DNA of 64,000 nt from Magnaporthiopsis rhizophila (GCA_003049465.1 PYSS01000084.1:62001-126000), one strand, 5' to 3'. Numbered from the stretch's first letter, positions 1-12,466 are shown. Numbers and translations are program-made. Notes: a model not told the origin generated them from the sequence alone.

Positions 1-1809
1 TTTACCAAATATGCTATATACCTGCTGTTTAAAAAAAATGCAAAAGTTATAAATTTAGCCTATATTTTTATCCGGAATATAATTGCAAAATATGGAATGC
101 TAAATTGTATAATTTTAGATCGGAACAAACTGTTTAATAACAAATTTTGGAAATAATTTATAGCAAATTTAGGCGCGGAATATGCTTTTTCCACAGTTTA
201 TCATCCTTAAACGGATGGATAAACGGAATAAACAAACCAAACTATAAAATAATATTTATATTATTTTATTAATTATAAATAAAATAATTGGGTATAATTA
301 TTTTTTATAGCCCAATTTGTATATAACAGTTTAATATATAAAAGTATAAAAATTATGCCGTTTTATGCAAATTACGGATATATATCCACGGTATATAAAA
401 AATCCAAAGCAGAACCATATGCCCCAATAACAAAAATATAAGTAAAAAAGTTTACCAAACTGTACAAAAACCTCCAAATAAAGCTAAAGAAATTATAATA
501 ATACATATTTATACAGGCTAATAAAAAAAAGATTAAAAAACTAACCTTTAAAAAAAAAAATAGTATTTATTTTTTTTAATGCAATATTAAAACAAAATAA
601 TTAAATAATAAACTAAACTATAAAAAATTGGAACCGTTTAAAATTTTAAAAAAGGTTTCCAATATTAATTACAAATTTTAATTACCACTAATTATAAAAA
701 ACTATCCGATTTTTTACATTAATTTGTTTAAACCAGTATTATTAGGGTTTAAAAATAACAAGTTAATAAAAATCGATCCAAAATAAAAGTATAAAATCGA
801 AAAAATTTTGGACGGAAAAATTATTAATAAAATCAAATATTATTTGGTTAAATAGGCAGGGTACGGAATCGAAAAAAGCATTTGGGAAAAAAAAATAAAC
901 CTAAAAGATGCGCCAAAGGTTTTTAAAAAGTACTAACAGAAAGCCCTTGGTAAGGAATTAATACCAGTGCTAAAATTCGGATTGCGGTTTGAAACGCCCG
1001 TACCAAAATAATTTACCTGATTAAAACAGGGCTAGCAAATTAAAATTGGGATTAATTTTATAACCGGCCCAGCTTGAAAATAACGGAGGAAAATTAGGGG
1101 ATAACGGGGTAAAAGGTGCTGCAAAAGCTTAGGCGGCTGCCTGTCCGGCCCTTTCCTGCTTAACCTGCTTTAATTCCCCCATACTATTAATTTTATGACG
1201 CATTGCATGTATTATTTTTTTTAACCATATATATTTTTGTTATTGCAAACGAAGAACTTTTTTCTCTGCTTTTTTAAATTTAGCCTTCAGCTTGTTATAC
1301 TAAACTATAATATTTCGAAGCTTGGCGGAAAAAAGGCCTAAAATATTATAACCAGAACGATTAATACGAAAGCATTTTATACACCGAGAGGAATTCTAAA
1401 GGAAGGCCGCGCAGGAAAACCGACCGAGGGATTTATAATAAGAATAAAAAGGCATATTAAAGGAATAAAAAAAAACAGTAACCAAAAGTTTTTTATAATA
1501 AAGGGTTTTTTTGGCAAAACGGTATTTTTGTACCCGATCAAACATTTTGTTAGAAAAAAAGGGACGGGAATTAGTAAAAAAGGAAAATACTTATTATTAA
1601 TAAAAGGATAGGGCTGCAAGTATAGCTAAAGGAATTTGGCCTAAAAAAAAAAACCTAGTGTTACAACCATAACTGGCAGGAAACAGAAAGGCTAGGGCCA
1701 AAACCCAGCAAAACGCTTTTATCCCGCAGTTATAAAAGCCAGGGGTTAAATGATTAAAACCAGGCTATACGAAAAAGTTACGTGATTAGGCGCTTACTTA
1801 ATTAGGTTT

Positions 1810-1908
1810 TGTGGATTTGTAACAAAGCAATAAATCCAAAGATTTGTGGATTTGTAGCAAAGCAACAGATCCAAAATTTTATGGATTTGTGACAAAGCAA
1901 TAGATCCC
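1810..1908 (+). repeat. 35-bp tandem triplication inside the LTR
   Basis: Three copies start at 1810, 1845 and 1880, giving an exact period of 35 bp. Each reads close to TGTGGATTTGTARCAAAGCA followed by a short ATCC-containing tail. The differences between copies are nearly all transitions, as expected from RIP. The other LTRs in this window lack this repeat. Confidence 0.8.
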
Positions 1909-1945
1909 AAAGGTCGGTATAAATAAAATAAGGAAAGGTTACGAG

Positions 1946-1954
1946 TATATAAGG
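1946..1954 (+). promoter_or_regulatory. TATA box of the left LTR
   Basis: TATATAAGG lies about 205 bp before the LTR end, followed by GCAAGG. The same motif and spacing occur in the LTR at 57320 (57571-57579), and a reverse copy is present near 49524-49532, so it is conserved in LTRs whose surrounding U3 sequence differs. Confidence 0.6.
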
Positions 1955-2329
1955 CAAGGATTTTTTACTGTGTCAAATAATTCTTAATTAAGGCCTCGGT
2001 ATTAGTTAATTTAAGTTAGCTCCAAAGTATCCCTTTGGGCAAATAATCGAGATTTTTATTACTACCCCAGTTCCTAGCACAAGGCGACCTTGTGGAAACC
2101 ATACTGCTTATTACCTTTCCTAGCGTACCCTACCCTAGGAGCAGAGAACTGCTTGTAACAATTGGCTGGTGCAATAATCAAAAGTGCCGGTGGTTCAGGT
2201 ACCCTGCGCGGCCTTTTTTATTTATGCAAAAAAAAAATAACAGTAATTTTTCGATTTTTGAATTATTTTTGCTAATATTTGTTGAATTATCGATTTATTA
2301 TTCTGTATTTTTATAAAGCCGTTTTTAAA

Positions 2330-5300
2330 ATTGTGGCTGGTTTAGGGCTGGATATTTAAATGGTTCCGGCTGTTTTTTTGAATTTGCTGTTTGCTGCTCC
2401 TCCGATTTGTGGTAAGATTTGCAAATAATATTTCGGAATATTACTGAACCATTTGGCATATTTATTATAATTTTGCTATAATTTTAATAATTATTGCCGC
2501 TTGTTAAACCTGTATTTTAAAAAGTGCTAAATTATTATAAAATTATAATATAGCACCAAAAATAAGCAGAGTAAGGATTAATTTATTGGGCTTTATAATA
2601 TTGTTTAATATTTTAATTGCTTTTTAAAGTGCCGAATCGGGGTGGATATTAGGGTATTTTTTTGATTATTTTATAGGCCTGTTAAAAAAGTTTATAATAT
2701 TTTTCGATTTTATTTATTAATTAATATGCTTTTATTAAAACCTAATAATATATAATCCCAAAAAGTTTTATTTTTGCCTGAAATTTGTTTATAACAAAAT
2801 TGGTTCCTGTATTATAAAATATAATATTAAACGGGCTAAGGTAAATGTTAAATTAGCAGCGCTTAAAATTTTTTTATATTTTTTTGGCTAATCCTTTTTA
2901 AAAAAATATTGCTGCGCTGAATACAATGTTTGTATCGATTATATAAAGCATTTGTTTATAATTCAGATATATAATATTAACAATTATTTTGTAATTAAAA
3001 TCGATATTATTTTTAAATATAAATTTAAAGTGTTATAATATAAAATTTATAGTTTGGTAATAATAATATACTCGATTAATTATTTGCAAAATATTCCAAT
3101 TTGCCCGATGGCCTGCCTGGTTTAGCATATGCCAAAAGCAATTAACGGAAAAATAATCAAAGCGTTTGTACAAATGTTTTAGTTCTGCTTTTATTAGGGA
3201 AAGCACTTTTATAATTATTTAATTAGTTAAATACGAAACTTTTGGGTGGTTAGTTTTATTAAAAAAATTATAAATGGCTTAATTTTTTAATAATCGGAAT
3301 ATATTTACCAAGTTTTATTATAAGCTTATTATATATATTATTAAAATAAATGCCTAATTGATCCATATTTTTTAAAATATAACAGGAAAAGGGTTTATAT
3401 TAGGACTATATAAAAAATGATTAATCCAATCGAAATTTTTAGTATAATTTTGCCCAGGCTAAATAGGGTGTTTTTTGAGCCAAAACAAATATAATATTTA
3501 AATTTGCCAATAATTAATTGGAAATTAGGCAAAAAATATTGCAATACTCGAAATTGCATAAAATTAGCAGTTGAAATTTTGGCCGCTTTTGTATTTGGAA
3601 AAATACCGCACCATTTATTTCCGCTGAAAAGTATATATTGCTGTAATATTTATTTCTGGTTATTTTTGTTCTAGTTTTTATCTGTTTGTTATAAAAAATA
3701 GGCCTGGATATAATACCGGAAAGCTTTATTAATAAAATAATTGGCAATAACAGCAGTAAAAAAATATATTAATAATATTTTTTCCTTATTATGATTTGAT
3801 TAATTGCTGGGTTTTAATATTAATTAAACCTGTTAATTATTTGCGGGTTTTTTATTATTTTTATTATTATTTTTTTTATATTTGAGAAAAAATTAGGCAA
3901 AATTTTTTTTTAATTATTATGCTTTTGGCAAATATTTTTTTAATATTTTTTTGTGCTATATTATTTTTTCGGTATATATTATATTAAATAATAGCCGTAT
4001 TTGGCACAAACCTAATATTTGTTTTGAAAATTATGAAAATATTTTTTTCAGGGGCTGTTACTGTTTTATTTATTAATATAATGCTTATTTTTGGGGTTTT
4101 TTCCAAATTTATATTTGATAAAATAATTGTTATAAATAGCAATGTTTTTTTACCTATATAATACTGCGAAACTGGAAAGCCAGGCTTTTAAATATTTTTT
4201 TTAAATATAAAAGGGCCATTTTAAATTTGGGCATTTCCTGGATTATACGGAAAATATTTGTAATTAATTAATGGTTTTGCTAATAATTGGGGCTTAAAAT
4301 TTGTTAATAAATTTAAGATTTATCCAAAAAGGTTTGGAGCATTTTTATTTTGCTTTTGCCTGCATTTGCGCTTTTAAAACTGATAATTTAAAATATAATC
4401 GAGCTTTAATTTGTATAATATTATTGCTGATTAATTTTTGTATTGAAATATTTTTTAAATTTTAAATAGGTTTTTTTAAAAATATATTGCTTATTTATAA
4501 CCTGGATAAAATAAGCTTTAGTTTAACCTGTAAAAACTAATAGGAAAAATGTATAAAGCTGTAAAAAAAGGATGCTAAACGTTTTACAGGTATTTGCAAA
4601 AATCAAAACCTTATTATTTAAAATATTATATTATTTTCCGAAATATTTATGCATTTTATTATATATATTTCCAAATATTTTTACCAAACTTATATTAAAC
4701 GGTATATTAGCCGTATTTAGCGGAAAAAATATACAGTACGGATTAATTATTTGGCTTTTTGCCCGTTTATGGGCCAAAAATTTCTGGTAATAATGGCCAG
4801 GTATATAGCTTTTTATGCCTAAAAACCGTTTTTTTTAATCTGGCAGATCAAAAAAATAAACCCTAATTAATTAATTAATCCCTGGTTTGGATAATGGCTA
4901 TTATAAGGTTGCCGAAATTTAATTTTTATAATATTTTTTAAAAGGATTAGGGGAATAATTATTCGGAAATTGCCGCTTCGGTTTAAGGATCGGAAAAAGG
5001 AATTAGTATTTTGGCCGGTTTTTATTTTAATAACAGATTATTTTGTTATAAAAATAATTATTGCGTTTCAATTTATATATTAGTTCATTTTAAAGATTTC
5101 CGGTTAACCTTTTTTGTTAATTTGGTAGCTGTATATTTCCGTTTGGGCCGATAATTTTGCGGGTAAAATTGCGATTTTAAAAATTTTGTTTTTATTTTAA
5201 CGATTTATCGCTAAAAGTTTTACTATTTCCCCGATTGCCAGGTTTTGGGCATTATCCGTATCGGTTAATAACAGATCCAATTTTTTTTAAATTTTTCAAA

Positions 5301-6160
5301 TTCGATCTGTTAAAAATAATAATCCCTCGATTTATTAAAAGCCTGATAAGTATTTTTGGGGTTTTTGCATTTAGCCGGTTCATATATATAAGGTTCAGAT
5401 TATTAAAATCCTTAAAAAAAGCCGAAAAAAAAAGGTTGCTATATTACTGGCGGTTTTTAAGTATAAATTTAATAATTTAAATATTAATTTAATTATTAAA
5501 AGCGGTTTAAAACGAGCTTTTTAGGGTATAATTCTTTTGTTAAAAAAGATTTTCGTTATAAAAATTTATAAAAGTTTGGGAAAAATCCAATCCTTTAAAT
5601 AACTTTGTGATATTTTTCAAAGGATAAATCTTTTTTTAATCGGAGCTTTTTTCGAAACTGCTTTTTTATACTTCAAATATTTTGTTAATAATACCTATTT
5701 AATTATTAAAATTTTATTAAAATAACCGTGGCTATTATTTTGGTGGATAGATAAATAAATTTGCCTCGGGGTAATTTTTTAATCCAAAAACCCTCGAAAG
5801 TTTAAAAATTAATAATTTAGTCCATTTTGGGGATTATATAATATCCTTTCCTAAATTTGTAAAAAAATTTTAATTGGTTTTGACCTAATTGTTGGGCAGT
5901 GCGGACCAAAAAAAAGGGATTTATTTGTTTAGCAAATATGCTGTCGAGCAAAAAAAGGGCGTTTTTCTATTTCTAAATTTTTTACCGACTTTTTTTTAAA
6001 TTTTAAAAATTCGATAGATAAATGTTTAGCGCTAAATTTTTTGCCTAACTGTTTATATTATTTTTTGATAATATTAATTAGTATTGGCAGGAAAGGTTTT
6101 TTTTTGTTCAATTGGCTCGGAAATTTCTAAAAGGGGTAAACAATAATTTTTATAATCTGG
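2330..6160 (-). mobile_element. older degenerate retroelement remnant, minus strand
   Basis: This 3.8-kb AT-rich stretch has no intact reading frame. On the minus strand, 2620 down to about 2553 reads AIKILNNIIKPNKL and then LTLLIFGA, which resembles the region just after the integrase core in fungal retroelement polyproteins (a motif like LNDTIGPNKLIPTLLIFGA). The rest is too mutated for confident domain calls; I could not place a reverse transcriptase. It differs in sequence from the chromovirus copies elsewhere in the window, so it is a second family. Boundaries are approximate. Confidence 0.45.
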
Positions 6161-7440
6161 GAAAATCCTATTATTGTGCATAAGGAGGAAGCAATTTATC
6201 TGCCTAAAAAAGGGCAAAGGATTGCCCTTTTATCTGCGCGGAGGCGATTGCTTAAAGGGCGATCCGCCGTTTTAGCCGCACAGGCCGGTTGGCCCGTGCG
6301 GGATCCAAAGGGGCCCAGAGGGTCCCTCCATTCCGTCCTCCTTTTCCGGATCGCACGCGCACAGAATGCCTATTCTGATAATTTTACCTTATATGTAATT
6401 TGTATGTATTTTTTATTATTATCTTTTATTATATATAATATATATATTTAGTAGAAGTGCTTATTTTTATGTTAAATTTAGCTTTTATATTTTATAAAAC
6501 TGCTTATTTTATACTCACACGATTTTTCCCCGATTTGTTATACCGCTTTTAAAACCATGAATTTGCGTGGATTTGCATGGGGATCCAAGTGGCCGGAAGT
6601 GGGGGTGGCCGGGAGGGGGTGCACTGACTTATAACCTGCCTGTAGCTTAGTTTATGGCTTGTGTTGGTGCATATATTATATATATGCATCCAGGTATTAC
6701 AGCAGGCCACAGGCCTAGTTATAAGCAGGCCAAACGCCTAGCCACAGGCAGGCCACGGGCCTAGCCACGGGCAAGCCACAGGCCAGGCCACCGGCAGGGC
6801 ACGGGCCATGCCAAACGTGTATATATAAGACCTATCCCTCCAAGGGATCTAAGGGAGATTTCCTCTTCCTTATGCTCTTATGGACCTATTCCTCTAATAC
6901 AACTACCTACCCTGCACTTACCCTGCAGGCCCCTTATCTTATCGTTACCGATCCCCTTATTATAATCAGCATTGATCCCAACAAGTCCAATATGTATATT
7001 TTTGCAGGGCGCGTATTTTGATTTTCGTATTGCGGTTAAATTTTTTGGCATATTATTTAACGGATATTAAGGAAGGGGGAGGGCCAGCCGGAGGTAGGGG
7101 TTATATAAGGCGCCTAATGCAATGCCCAACGGGTGTGTGCGCCGGATTCGAACTTGCAGCGTATTAGGCGCTTTGAAAAAGCATTGTTAGTGCAGGCGCC
7201 GGTATTGGAATTGAAGGTATTGCGGTGCAGATTGACGGTGTTGAGGGAGGGAGGGTAGGTCGTTGTTTGCAGGTATCGCTGTGCAAATTGGCTGTGTTTA
7301 AGGGTATCGCAGGCACCTATCTGCGGGCCGATCGCGTTAGCAGGGGTCAGTTTTTAGGAGATTCCACCGTTGTTGGTGCTGGATCCAGATACATAGGTTT
7401 TGGTACGATTTTCTATGCGGAAAAGTGTATATAGGGCCTA
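6161..7440. other. transition zone between AT-rich block and gene island
   Basis: Base composition rises from RIP-like AT-rich sequence to ordinary genic sequence. At 6176-6380 there is a GC-richer patch with no recognisable product. At 6700-6810 short degenerate GGCCACAGGC-type repeats occur. At 7216-7246 and 7272-7303 an imperfect duplication (GGTATTGCGGTGCAGATTG versus GGTATCGCTGTGCAAATTG) lies 56 bp apart. Short open frames here have no recognisable content. Confidence 0.4.
6662..6983 (+). repeat. LTR-like block with TGTTGG/CCAACA termini
   Basis: The block starts TGTTGGTGCATATA and ends GATCCCAACA, so it has 6-bp inverted termini beginning TG and ending CA. A TATATAAG motif near 6823 sits about 160 bp from the 3' end, as in many LTRs. 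The flanking pentamers (GCTTG and AGTCC) do not match, so it is not a clean solo LTR. It could be one LTR of the remnant to its left, or chance. Confidence 0.4.
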
Positions 7441-7501
7441 GGCCTAACTTGGAAGGAGTCCTATAAAAATAACGTTTATGATCCTTGTGACCTGTACAGT
7501 C

Positions 7502-9571
7502 TCACGGCTCTTCCGGCCTCGCGGCGGCGGCCCCCGCCGGTTGGCTATGCCCGACTCGGCCTGCCGTCCAAGCCCGCAGCCGCTCACCGAAGAAGAAGAG
7601 CGTCGGGATGCCGAGCGAGATGACCATCAGGGCCACGCCGTAGATGGAGAACGTCGCCATCGCCCCTTTCTCTTGCGCCCACACGAGGGCCTTGCTCGCG
7701 AGGAAGAAGGCGATGATGATGCGGATGCTGCTGACGTTTATCAGGACCGGGCCCGCCCACATTGGGTAGCTCTCGACTGCCAGGACGTTGTTGAGCGGCA
7801 GCACCGTCAGGTAGCCAAAGGTGACCATGAAGGCAGACAGCAGCAGCACCGCCGGGTGCATACGCTGCTGCGACGCCGCGCCGAACAGGAATATGCCCGC
7901 GATGCCGAGCACGAAGGGGAGCGCGAAGTTGGGCAGGGTGTCTTCGGCCTGGCGGGTGTTGCCGTTGCCGCCAGTGCCCTTGCGGCTGTTGCGGCGCCGC
8001 GTGACGAGCAGAGAGATGCGGTCCGCCACGGGGCCGGCAAAGACGTAGACGAGGAGCGAGGCGAAGGCAGAGGGCAGGAGGGCCAGGCCCATCAGCTCGA
8101 AGCGCCATCCCTGCGTCAGCAGCCCAAACGACAGCAGTTGGCTCCCGGCCGTCGTCGACGCCAGGAAGGCCGCGTTGGCGGCCGTGGCCCACAGCACGAC
8201 GGGCAAAAGCGTCGTGCGCAGCGTGTTGAGCATGGCGATGCCGGCCTGACGCCACTCGAAGCCGCTGTTGAAGAAGCCCACGTTGTCCCAGATGCTCAGC
8301 TGACGGAATCGTGCCGTGTCGAGCTGCGGCCGGTCCTCGTCAGGGCCAATGTCGTAGACGTTGTATCCCACTGTTGAAGCGATGTTATACGTTTCAGCAA
8401 GTGTCACAAGATAGGTGCCTAGGTGGGGAGGGAGATTTGAAAAACAAAAATAAAAAAGACCTACTCAACTCCTCCTTGGATCGCGTCCACCTGGTCTCGG
8501 GCAGGAACAACAGCAGCAGCGCCCAGGCCACAATGCCAAAGCCGGTCGTGATCCAGTAGATCATGCGCCAGCCGTGGTTGGCCGCGATGTAGGGCTTGGT
8601 GACGCCGAGCGCGATTACGATGACGCCCTGCGAGCTTATGATGGTGGACATCCACGTGTTGCGCTCGTGCAGGAAGAACATGTCCTGCACCACGAGCGGG
8701 ATCAGCGCCTCCATGGCACCGGCGCCCAAGCCCTGCAGCACGCGCGCGGCCAGGTGCTCGCCCAACCCCCGGCTGAGCGCGGCCCAGGCGCCGCCCGCGC
8801 ACGCGCACGTCGACGCCAGCAGCATCACGGGCCGGCGGCCCACGGCCGTCGACAGGGGCACCAGGAAGTAGCTCGCCACGCCGTTGGTCAGCAGCGGGAT
8901 CGTGGCCAGCAGCGAGATCCGGCTCAGGTCCGGCGGCCGCACCCCGCGCGGCAGCACCAAGAGCGGGCTGCCGGGGGCGGCGCCGTTGGTCGGGTGCGCA
9001 AAGTCGATGGTCCGGATCATACGCGGGTCCAGCCCCGCGTACTCGAGGATGAAGACGGGGATCAGCGAGGCGATTACCCCTTCGGCGCTGAGAGCGAGAG
9101 CACCGACTTTTGCGCCCGGGAGGTGCGTGTCAGTAAAGAATTCTTGATGGACTTCGAACGATGGCTTTGTAAGGGCCACTTACAAAAGCAGAGTATCCCG
9201 ACGGCGAATCGCTTCCGCCAGACGGGGAGATTCAGTGGATCTGCATCGTCACCACCTCCTGGTCAGCCCAGCCCTCACAGCCCCAATAGAATTTTAGTGT
9301 GAGTGTCTTGTTCCAAACGTACCTCTTGGATCTGCCGTCGGCATCTAGTCAAGCCAAGCCCCGTTAGTCGATGAAGTCGAACTCCTCCCTGATATCCAAA
9401 TACTCCAGGGGCCAAACACGGCCGTTTCCTTACCGGTATCAAGCGTATCCTTCCATCCTCCCTGTAGAGCTGCGTTGTGCCCACCACCCTAATAGCCTCA
9501 TCATCGACAGCCACCGCCTCGGCGCGGTAGATTTCGGCTTTCTCCTTTGGGAGGACTAGCGAGTCGGACAT
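7502..9571 (-). CDS. MFS transporter (12-TM major facilitator), five exons with a 22-nt microexon
   Basis: This is a plasma-membrane major facilitator of a fungal family; the substrate is unknown. Exons on the minus strand are 9571-9434, 9344-9323 (22 nt), 9258-9184, 9106-8465 and 8418-7502, giving 597 residues with every junction in phase. Recognisable parts are the cytosolic N-terminus with VVGTTQLYREDGRIRLIP, then DPLNLPVWRKR just before helix 1, SLIPVFILEYAG, the loop RPVML, GLGAGAMEALIPLVVQDM, PETRWTRSKEEL before the central loop, ESYPMWAGPVLINVSS, and a hydrophilic tail. The start at 9571 is chosen because it supplies the conserved N-terminus; the ATG-less frame starting near 9179 would lack helix 1. 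Without the microexon, exons 1 and 3 are out of frame. It is the first intact gene inside the island, next to the RIP block, but shows no damage itself. Confidence 0.85.
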
Positions 9572-11461
9572 TGTTGCCAAGCTCCCAAACGGGATAGAAG
9601 GCTGCGCTGGACAAGGCGAATGATAAGTGCGTATCCAACTTGCCGCGCGTGGGAACGCCAATGTTAGTTGAGACGAGACATCGGAAGACCAATGATTTTA
9701 TATGTGTATACGCCTCAGGGATCACGAGAAAATGTTATTTTCTGTCAGGGCCAGTTTCTAGCTTGCCAAGCAAAATAAAGGGGAGGGACTGGTCGTATGG
9801 AAAAGGTTTGGACGAGGGGTGGGTAAAATAAATTCACCGTCCCTGCAGGGTGTAATGTTGTGCGCTGCTGGGTATGGCAATCTCTTTGCCTTGGCAAGGA
9901 GACGGCGAGGCGGCCCTGAGCCTGCTCTTAAGCCAAGCAGGAGAGCCTGGCCGAACTCGGCTGCGACCTACCTAGGTACCTAGGTAGTGACGGGCTGCGG
10001 GGACGCGCTCCCACGAACCGATCCACCCGTAGGAAGGTTTCGAAGCGCTTATAGTACGGTACACGGTCGACCCAAAGCAACAGCCTCAACTTTGGTAGAT
10101 CTGATCTGATGGTTGTTGTGTGGACCTGGGGCCGTTGTTGGTCCAAGCGCCCACGAACCATCCCGCATCTGCCTCTCCTATCTGCCTGTTCTCTGGGTAT
10201 GTAGATCAAGCAGCACTTAAAAACGGCCCTGTTCATCGGCTCGACCGCTCTGAAAAAAACTAATGCACGTCCGTCCGCGCAAAGAAAGGAAAATAAACAA
10301 GCTAAAAAGCAACCATGGTCCTGCATGACTGTGCTGCCAAGAATGCGGGCAGGGCTGACGGGGCGACCAGAAATGGTCAAATCGCTCCCCTGCCGCAGCA
10401 CCTATAGGCGGGCAATACATACGAGCTGGGGCTGGTGGCCGAAAAGCATAATTAATATATGCCCTGCTGTTATGATTTAGACTTTAGCTGCCGTCAGGGC
10501 GGTGGGATTACCAGCATTTGATAGTGAGGAATGCGACATCCTGGAAATGTTGTGCCACTGCAACGCAACGCAGCGGCCTGAGCCCTGTGGGTGGTGGCAG
10601 TACAGACGGACTTCTGAGCTAATAAGGGGTTTTGTGATGCGAGTACCCAAAAATCCTGTCTCTAGATGCGATGAGGGTTATTTGCCTTTTCGTTCCTACC
10701 TGGTAGGACCTAGCAGGTGCCTAGTATGTACTGATGAACACGGAGCGCCGACCCCGTCGCCGACATGGGTTCAGGGGCAAGGATGGGATGGCATGCGAAA
10801 AAACATATCGCGGACATGTACACTTGTGTGCACTGAGAAAGATGCAACTCATAGCTTCAGCCAACTGTGCCTCGGCTTTTTGCCTGTAGGGACACTGGAA
10901 CCAGGACCCATGTGCATCAATACATCAATACAATAGTACGCTATGGCTATGGATGGCACAGGCCATGATCGAGCGCTAACAAATAGAGGTGGGCAAGTGC
11001 GCGAGCTAGCGGGCTTTGAAGGTGTTGCCCAAACAAAACAAAGCCAAGGCAAGACCTATGCACGCGTGCGGACGCTTTGTTGCCTTTGGCGGACTATATG
11101 CCATTTATCCCTCAAAATGTGTTTCCTTTGAAGTTGCCCCTCTGAACGCCCTGCGACCCAATACAGAAGAGAGTAAAGCCAAGTGATATGCGGTCCTGAA
11201 AAGAAACAAGAACCCGAGCAGATGCTGAGGGAAAGAGAAAAAAAAATCGACAAGATCCTGCGAGACTCCACACAAAAGGGCGGTAGGGTAAGACAAATGG
11301 ACCAAGGCCGGAAGAGAAAGACAATGCGCTAGATGGGGTTCTGCATTCCAAGCCCGCTGGTGGCGCTCGCATTCAAGGCCCTCGACAAGGGGCACCAAGC
11401 ATGAACCAGAACTCTAGGTGGCATGGCCACTCCAGCAGGTGATCACCTATGCTTCTCTTGC
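9572..11461. other. intergenic, no gene recognised
   Basis: This 1.9-kb gap separates the MFS 5' end from the Ubc6 3' end. Open frames here (for example 10502-10936 plus) have unstructured composition and no recognisable motif. A CCTAGGTACCTAGGTAG tract lies near 9969-9987, one of many TAGG/CCTA tracts in this island. The upstream part presumably holds the MFS promoter. Confidence 0.5.
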
Positions 11462-12466
11462 TCACTTGCCCGAACCAAGTAGACGGGCTATGAGAACGTA
11501 AAAGAAGACAAAGGCAAGTGCGACAACGAACTTGTTGTGGTGCCACAGCCAGCCCTGGCCAGCCTCCCTCCTCTGCACCATGGCGTCCACGACGGCCTGG
11601 GTCTGATGGCCGCTACTGCCGGCAGCGATGCCGAGCTGTGGCCCGCAGCTAGAAGCAGCCGAGGTCTTTTGGCCGGTGGCCGGGTCGATGTCGTTCTTAC
11701 GGATCCATTCCCAGTTCTCGGCGTCGATCTCGGGCCACTCGGATCGGAACTTGAAGCCGCCATCGCCAGCCTTGATGTTGCCCTTCTGGGCCGGGCCTAT
11801 GGTGCGGCTGTGCGTCCCGCCGCCCGTCGAGTTCCACCAGCGTGAGCGCGAGGCGTGGAACTTGCGCTCGGCCTCGGTGGCCGAGACGGAGCCCGTGGTC
11901 ATCTCCTCCGAAGTCATGAAGGACAGGAGGCCGATCAGGATCGTCGAGACTTCCCAGGCAGGGTTGAAAGTGCGCGGGTGGAAGTCCGAGATGGAGAGGC
12001 AGAGACGCGTAGACGGCTGGAAGCGGCCCGAGGGCGTGTGCATTCGGATTGCGGGCGGCGCGAAGGGGTAGTTGGGCGGGAAGATGAGAGTTCCCCAGTA
12101 CTGGCCGCCATGGTAAGGACTGTCTTCGGGGCCCGTGATGATGTAGTGCCATCTGTTGATGGAGAGGCGGTGTCAGCGACTCGGCACGCTGCGGATCTGA
12201 CATGGCCGCGCGGCCACCACGTGCATATCAGGGTCAGGAGCAACAAACATACTCTAGGATATTCGATTCTGAGGGATGTGCCGTGATGTATGGCGGTGGG
12301 TTTTTCGTGATACTCTTGTACTCAAGCGTGAGCTACGGCGACAAAAAAAAGTCGGTGGTTAGCAGGGACACTCTCGGGGCCGTAAAGGATGGCGTGGCAG
12401 GGCACGCGGACAGCGCCTGTTCTGGGTGAGGTGACATACCCGCTTTGTCGCTGCTTTGGAAGCCAT
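11462..12466 (-). CDS. ubc6: Ubc6-type ubiquitin-conjugating enzyme E2, tail-anchored
   Basis: Ubc6 accepts ubiquitin from E1 and works with ER ubiquitin ligases in ER-associated degradation, anchored in the ER membrane with its catalytic domain in the cytosol. Exons on the minus strand are 12466-12440 (MASKAATKR), 12332-12253 and 12152-11462, giving 265 residues, all in phase. The UBC fold reads NPPPYITAHP, EWHYIITGPEDSPYHGG, then the active-site segment TRLCLSISDFHP with the catalytic Cys at about residue 87, the same position as in yeast Ubc6. A hydrophobic tail KFVVALAFVFFYVLIARLLG ends the protein, fitting a tail anchor. The very short first exon of nine codons is supported by its match to the known N-terminus of the family. 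The length fits the family. Function is well supported by homology motifs. Confidence 0.93.

Larger units (their letters stand above)
1..2160 (+). mobile_element. 3' part of a degenerate chromodomain Ty3/gypsy element
   Basis: The first base falls inside the integrase region of a Ty3/gypsy pol. The stretch runs parallel to 62330-64000, where the same order of motifs occurs, and ends in an LTR at 1659-2160. Around 790-940 the plus strand reads as a chromodomain with motifs like IEKIL, YYLVK and AGYGIEKS; the Trp expected after YYLVK is now a stop codon. Stops in every frame and extreme A+T content show the element is dead, in a pattern that fits RIP (C:G to T:A). The 5' part lies outside the window. 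The 5 bases after the LTR are ATTGG; the matching target duplication cannot be checked here. Family assignment is firm; the exact clade is inferred from the chromodomain. Confidence 0.85.
1659..2160 (+). repeat. 3' LTR of the left chromovirus copy (502 bp)
   Basis: It begins TGTTACAACC and ends CTTGTAACA, so the termini are the inverted pair TGTTAC/GTAACA. The outer parts match the LTRs at 49318-49806, 56189-56677 and 57320-57786, including the shared block with ACCATACTGCTTA and CGTACCCTACCCTA near the 3' end. The middle (U3-like) part differs and holds a 35-bp triplication at 1810-1908. Confidence 0.85.

Noticed and set aside
6176..6451. 91-codon plus frame in the left transition zone
   Set aside because: Embedded in degenerate repeat sequence, ending in AT-rich sequence; no family recognised.
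7135..7170. tRNA-like T-loop (GTTCGAATCC on the minus strand)
   Set aside because: The stem either side does not pair and no anticodon or acceptor stem is found; it may be a decayed tRNA or tRNA-derived repeat but cannot be supported.
10502..10936. 144-codon plus-strand frame in the MFS-Ubc6 gap
   Set aside because: Not recognisable, poor codon pattern, no splice-site support.
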